This document shows, piece after piece, positions 62,389-64,000 of a stretch of DNA of 64,000 bases (position 1 is its first letter; the number at the start of each line of letters is the position of its first letter). The DNA comes from Prosthecobacter fusiformis (lineage in GTDB: Bacteria > Verrucomicrobiota > Verrucomicrobiia > Verrucomicrobiales > Verrucomicrobiaceae). The position numbers and the translations under genes are program-made. The notes under the pieces are model-generated. The model saw only the letters and a program-made list of their open reading frames with translations, was not told the origin of the DNA and made no database searches. The DNA lies in assembly GCF_004364345.1 (NCBI RefSeq), contig NZ_SOCA01000010.1, forward strand, positions 62,001 to 126,000. The letters are read 5' to 3'.

Positions 62389-62493
62389 CATGAGGGGCGG
62401 CAGTGTGGAAGGGAAGAGCCGCAATGGCAAGGACGTCAGTCATCTGGTTGCAACAATGGCAGGAATGAACGAACGGAACCGCCGCCCCTCATG
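62389..62493 (+). promoter_or_regulatory. Long-range inverted repeat including the start codon of the FAD dehydrogenase
   Basis: CATGAGGGGCGGC at 62389-62401 is the exact reverse complement of GCCGCCCCTCATG at 62481-62493. The second arm ends with the ATG start codon (62491-62493). In an mRNA beginning before 62389, the 13-bp stem would close a 79-nt loop and hide the start region. No Shine-Dalgarno sequence is present. Confidence 0.5.
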
Positions 62494-64000
62494 CTGCAAG
62501 TTTCTCAACTCAATCTCCCTGTGGACCATACCGATGCCGACCTGCGTGCGGCCTTGCTGAAACGTCTTGGAGTGAAGGAGGCGAACTATACGGTGAAGCA
62601 GCGTGCGATTGATGCCCGGCGTGGGCATGTGAATTTCAGCTATACTCTCCTGGTGGAGGTGGCGGATGAGGCGCGGGTATTGAAAGCGCTGAAGGAGGAC
62701 ACGAAGGTTATTTTGGCACCGGATGAGACTTATGTGGAGGTCAAGGTTGGTCAAGGCGGTCAAGGCGGTCAAGCAGCGGGGGGGCAGGGGAGGCCGGTGA
62801 TTGTGGGGACGGGGCCTTGTGGATTATTCGCGGGGCTGCTGCTGGCGCGGGCGGGTTTAAAACCGATCCTGCTGGAGCGGGGCAAGGCGGCGGGGGACCG
62901 GGCACGTGATGTGACGGGCTTTTGGCGGCGGGGCTGGGACTTTAATCCAGAATCCAATGTGCAGTATGGGGAAGGGGGCGCGGGTACCTTTTCCGATGGA
63001 AAGCTGTATACGCAGATCCGTGACCGGGAGCATCGTATCCCCTGGCTGCTGAAGGAGATGGTGGCGGCGGGTGCGCCTGAGGATATTTTGATCAAAGCAC
63101 GGCCGCACATCGGCACGGACCGGCTGATCAAAGTGGTGAGGCATGTGCGGGAGGAGATCATCTCCCTGGGAGGCGAAGTGAGGTTCGGCTCGCGGGTGAG
63201 TGATGTGGTGATCGAAAACGGTGTGATGCGCGCGGTGGTGCTGGCGGACGGGGCGGTGATCGAGGGCAGCCCAGTGGTCTTTGCCATCGGCCATAGCAGC
63301 CGGGATACCTTTGCGATGTTGCATGAGCGCGGGATCCCTTTTGACCCGAAGCCGTTCTCGGTGGGGGTGCGCATTGAGCATCCGCAGCGGCTGGTGGATA
63401 AGATGCTGTTTGGCAAATGGGCGGGGCATGAGCGGCTGGGCTCGGCACCGTATAAGTTTGTGGCGCACTGCGATACTGAACGCAGCGCGTATAGCTTTTG
63501 CATGTGCCCAGGGGGGCTGGTGGTGGCGGCGACGTCAGAACCGGGAACGGTGGTGACCAATGGCATGAGCAGCTATGCGCGAGCTGAGGCGAATGCGAAT
63601 GCGGGATTCATGGTTGAGGTGGGACCCCAGGACTATGGGCAAGCGCACCCGCTGGCGGGCATCGAGTTCCAGCGGCAGATCGAGCGTCGGGCCTATGAAG
63701 CGGGTGGCAGTAACTATCACGCCCCGGCGCAGCTTTTGGGGGATTTCCTTGCCGGGCGCGCCTCGACCAGCCAGGGATCAGTGAAGCCCTCGTATGAGCC
63801 TGGGGTAGTGTGGACAGATCTGCGTGAGGTGCTGCCCGAATCCGTGATTGCGACGCTGAAGGAAGCGGTGCCTCGCATCAACAAAAGTCTGCCCGGATTT
63901 GACCTGGAAGATGCGGTACTGACGGGCGCGGAGACACGCAGTTCGGCCCCGGTGCGCATTCCGCGGGATCCGGTGAGCTATGAGTGTGTCTCGCTGAAGA
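62491..64000 (+). CDS. COG2509-type FAD-dependent dehydrogenase, 3'-truncated by the window edge
   Basis: The frame from the ATG at 62491 stays open to the right edge (503 codons). A small N-terminal domain of about 85 residues (LQVSQLNLPVDHTDADLRAA in its first part) precedes the Rossmann loop GTGPCGLFAGLLLARAG. After the loop come EGGAGTFSDGKLYTQI and RPHIGTDRL, then VFAIGHSSRDTF, FSVGVRIEHPQ and CMCPGG, the order known for the uncharacterised FAD-dependent dehydrogenases of COG2509. A Gly-Gln-rich linker (VGQGGQGGQAAGGQG) between the two parts is encoded by a 9-bp tandem repeat at 62739-62773. Start choice follows the domain pattern. Confidence 0.88.
   Translation, partial: MLQVSQLNLPVDHTDADLRAALLKRLGVKEANYTVKQRAIDARRGHVNFSYTLLVEVADEARVLKALKEDTKVILAPDETYVEVKVGQGGQGGQAAGGQGRPVIVGTGPCGLFAGLLLARAGLKPILLERGKAAGDRARDVTGFWRRGWDFNPESNVQYGEGGAGTFSDGKLYTQIRDREHRIPWLLKEMVAAGAPEDILIKARPHIGTDRLIKVVRHVREEIISLGGEVRFGSRVSDVVIENGVMRAVVLADGAVIEGSPVVFAIGHSSRDTFAMLHERGIPFDPKPFSVGVRIEHPQRLVDKMLFGKWAGHERLGSAPYKFVAHCDTERSAYSFCMCPGGLVVAATSEPGTVVTNGMSSYARAEANANAGFMVEVGPQDYGQAHPLAGIEFQRQIERRAYEAGGSNYHAPAQLLGDFLAGRASTSQGSVKPSYEPGVVWTDLREVLPESVIATLKEAVPRINKSLPGFDLEDAVLTGAETRSSAPVRIPRDPVSYECVSLK
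62739..62773 (+). repeat. 9-bp tandem repeat GGTCAAGGC inside a coding linker
   Basis: Four consecutive units read GGTCAAGGTT, GGTCAAGGC, GGTCAAGGC and GGTCAAGC. They encode the Gly-Gln linker of the FAD dehydrogenase. The same GGTCAAGG core occurs in the inverted repeat between atpD and atpC. Confidence 0.6.

Noticed and set aside
62342-62560. 72-codon frame overlapping the start of the FAD dehydrogenase, considered as a leader peptide
   Set aside because: It runs out of frame into the real gene and has no ribosome binding site or amino-acid pattern typical of leader peptides.

Overview
The window looks like chromosomal DNA of a Gram-negative member of the Planctomycetes-Verrucomicrobia group, most likely the Verrucomicrobiaceae (Prosthecobacter/Verrucomicrobium-like). 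The placement is inferred from family content and no marker-gene comparison was possible. Kdo transferase (WaaA) and an RND pump imply an outer membrane. The PSD1-type cytochrome c protein, the sulfatase and the many secreted FAD oxidoreductases and beta-propellers are typical of that group. Many genes, including the whole ATP synthase operon, lack an obvious Shine-Dalgarno sequence.

Layout. 1-8.1 kb: mostly housekeeping genes on the plus strand (membrane protein fragment, squalene/phytoene synthase, Pro/Gln/Tyr-rich secreted protein, DUF721/DciA-like protein, DUF2868-like membrane protein, sulfatase, rsmD, waaA). 8.1-14 kb, minus strand: RND transporter with its lipoprotein adaptor, a MidA-type methyltransferase and a small unknown gene. 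14.0-17.7 kb, plus strand: tRNA-Thr(CGT), an unknown anchored protein, a PHP-type histidinol phosphatase with a histone H1-like N-terminal tail, and phosphofructokinase. Obg lies convergently at 17.8-18.8 kb, with a 30-bp palindrome between it and pfkA.

18.95-45.8 kb is the accessory core: fifteen consecutive plus-strand genes, all with apparent export signals. After a propeller-like protein and an SGNH/alpha-beta hydrolase fusion come thirteen tightly packed genes (22286-45802, gaps of -4 to 77 bp). They encode six PF12831-type FAD oxidoreductases (one fused to a sialidase-type propeller), three glycosidase-like propeller proteins, two parallel beta-helix proteins, one TIM-barrel-like protein and one alpha/beta hydrolase. 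A beta-helix / propeller / oxidoreductase triplet occurs twice in tandem. No transporter, TonB receptor, sensor or regulator lies inside. The best inference is a secreted or periplasmic oxidative and hydrolytic pathway for a complex glycan or glycoside. The substrate cannot be read from sequence. This is the strongest candidate for an undescribed system.

46.2-53.0 kb is a complete F-type ATP synthase operon in the order a-c-b-delta-alpha-gamma-beta-epsilon. It has a 9-2-9 inverted repeat in its leader and a long inverted repeat between atpD and atpC. 53.1-62.3 kb is on the minus strand: VOC protein, PSD1/DUF1549/DUF1553 cytochrome c protein, a four-gene unit (GGCT-like, lipoyl/octanoyl transferase-like, chorismate-lyase-like, HemW-like radical SAM), a region of CCCC/GGGG palindromes, an exported thioredoxin and an MsbA-like ABC exporter. 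The window ends inside a plus-strand COG2509-type FAD dehydrogenase whose start codon lies in one arm of a 13-bp long-range inverted repeat.

No CRISPR array, insertion sequence, prophage or rRNA was seen.
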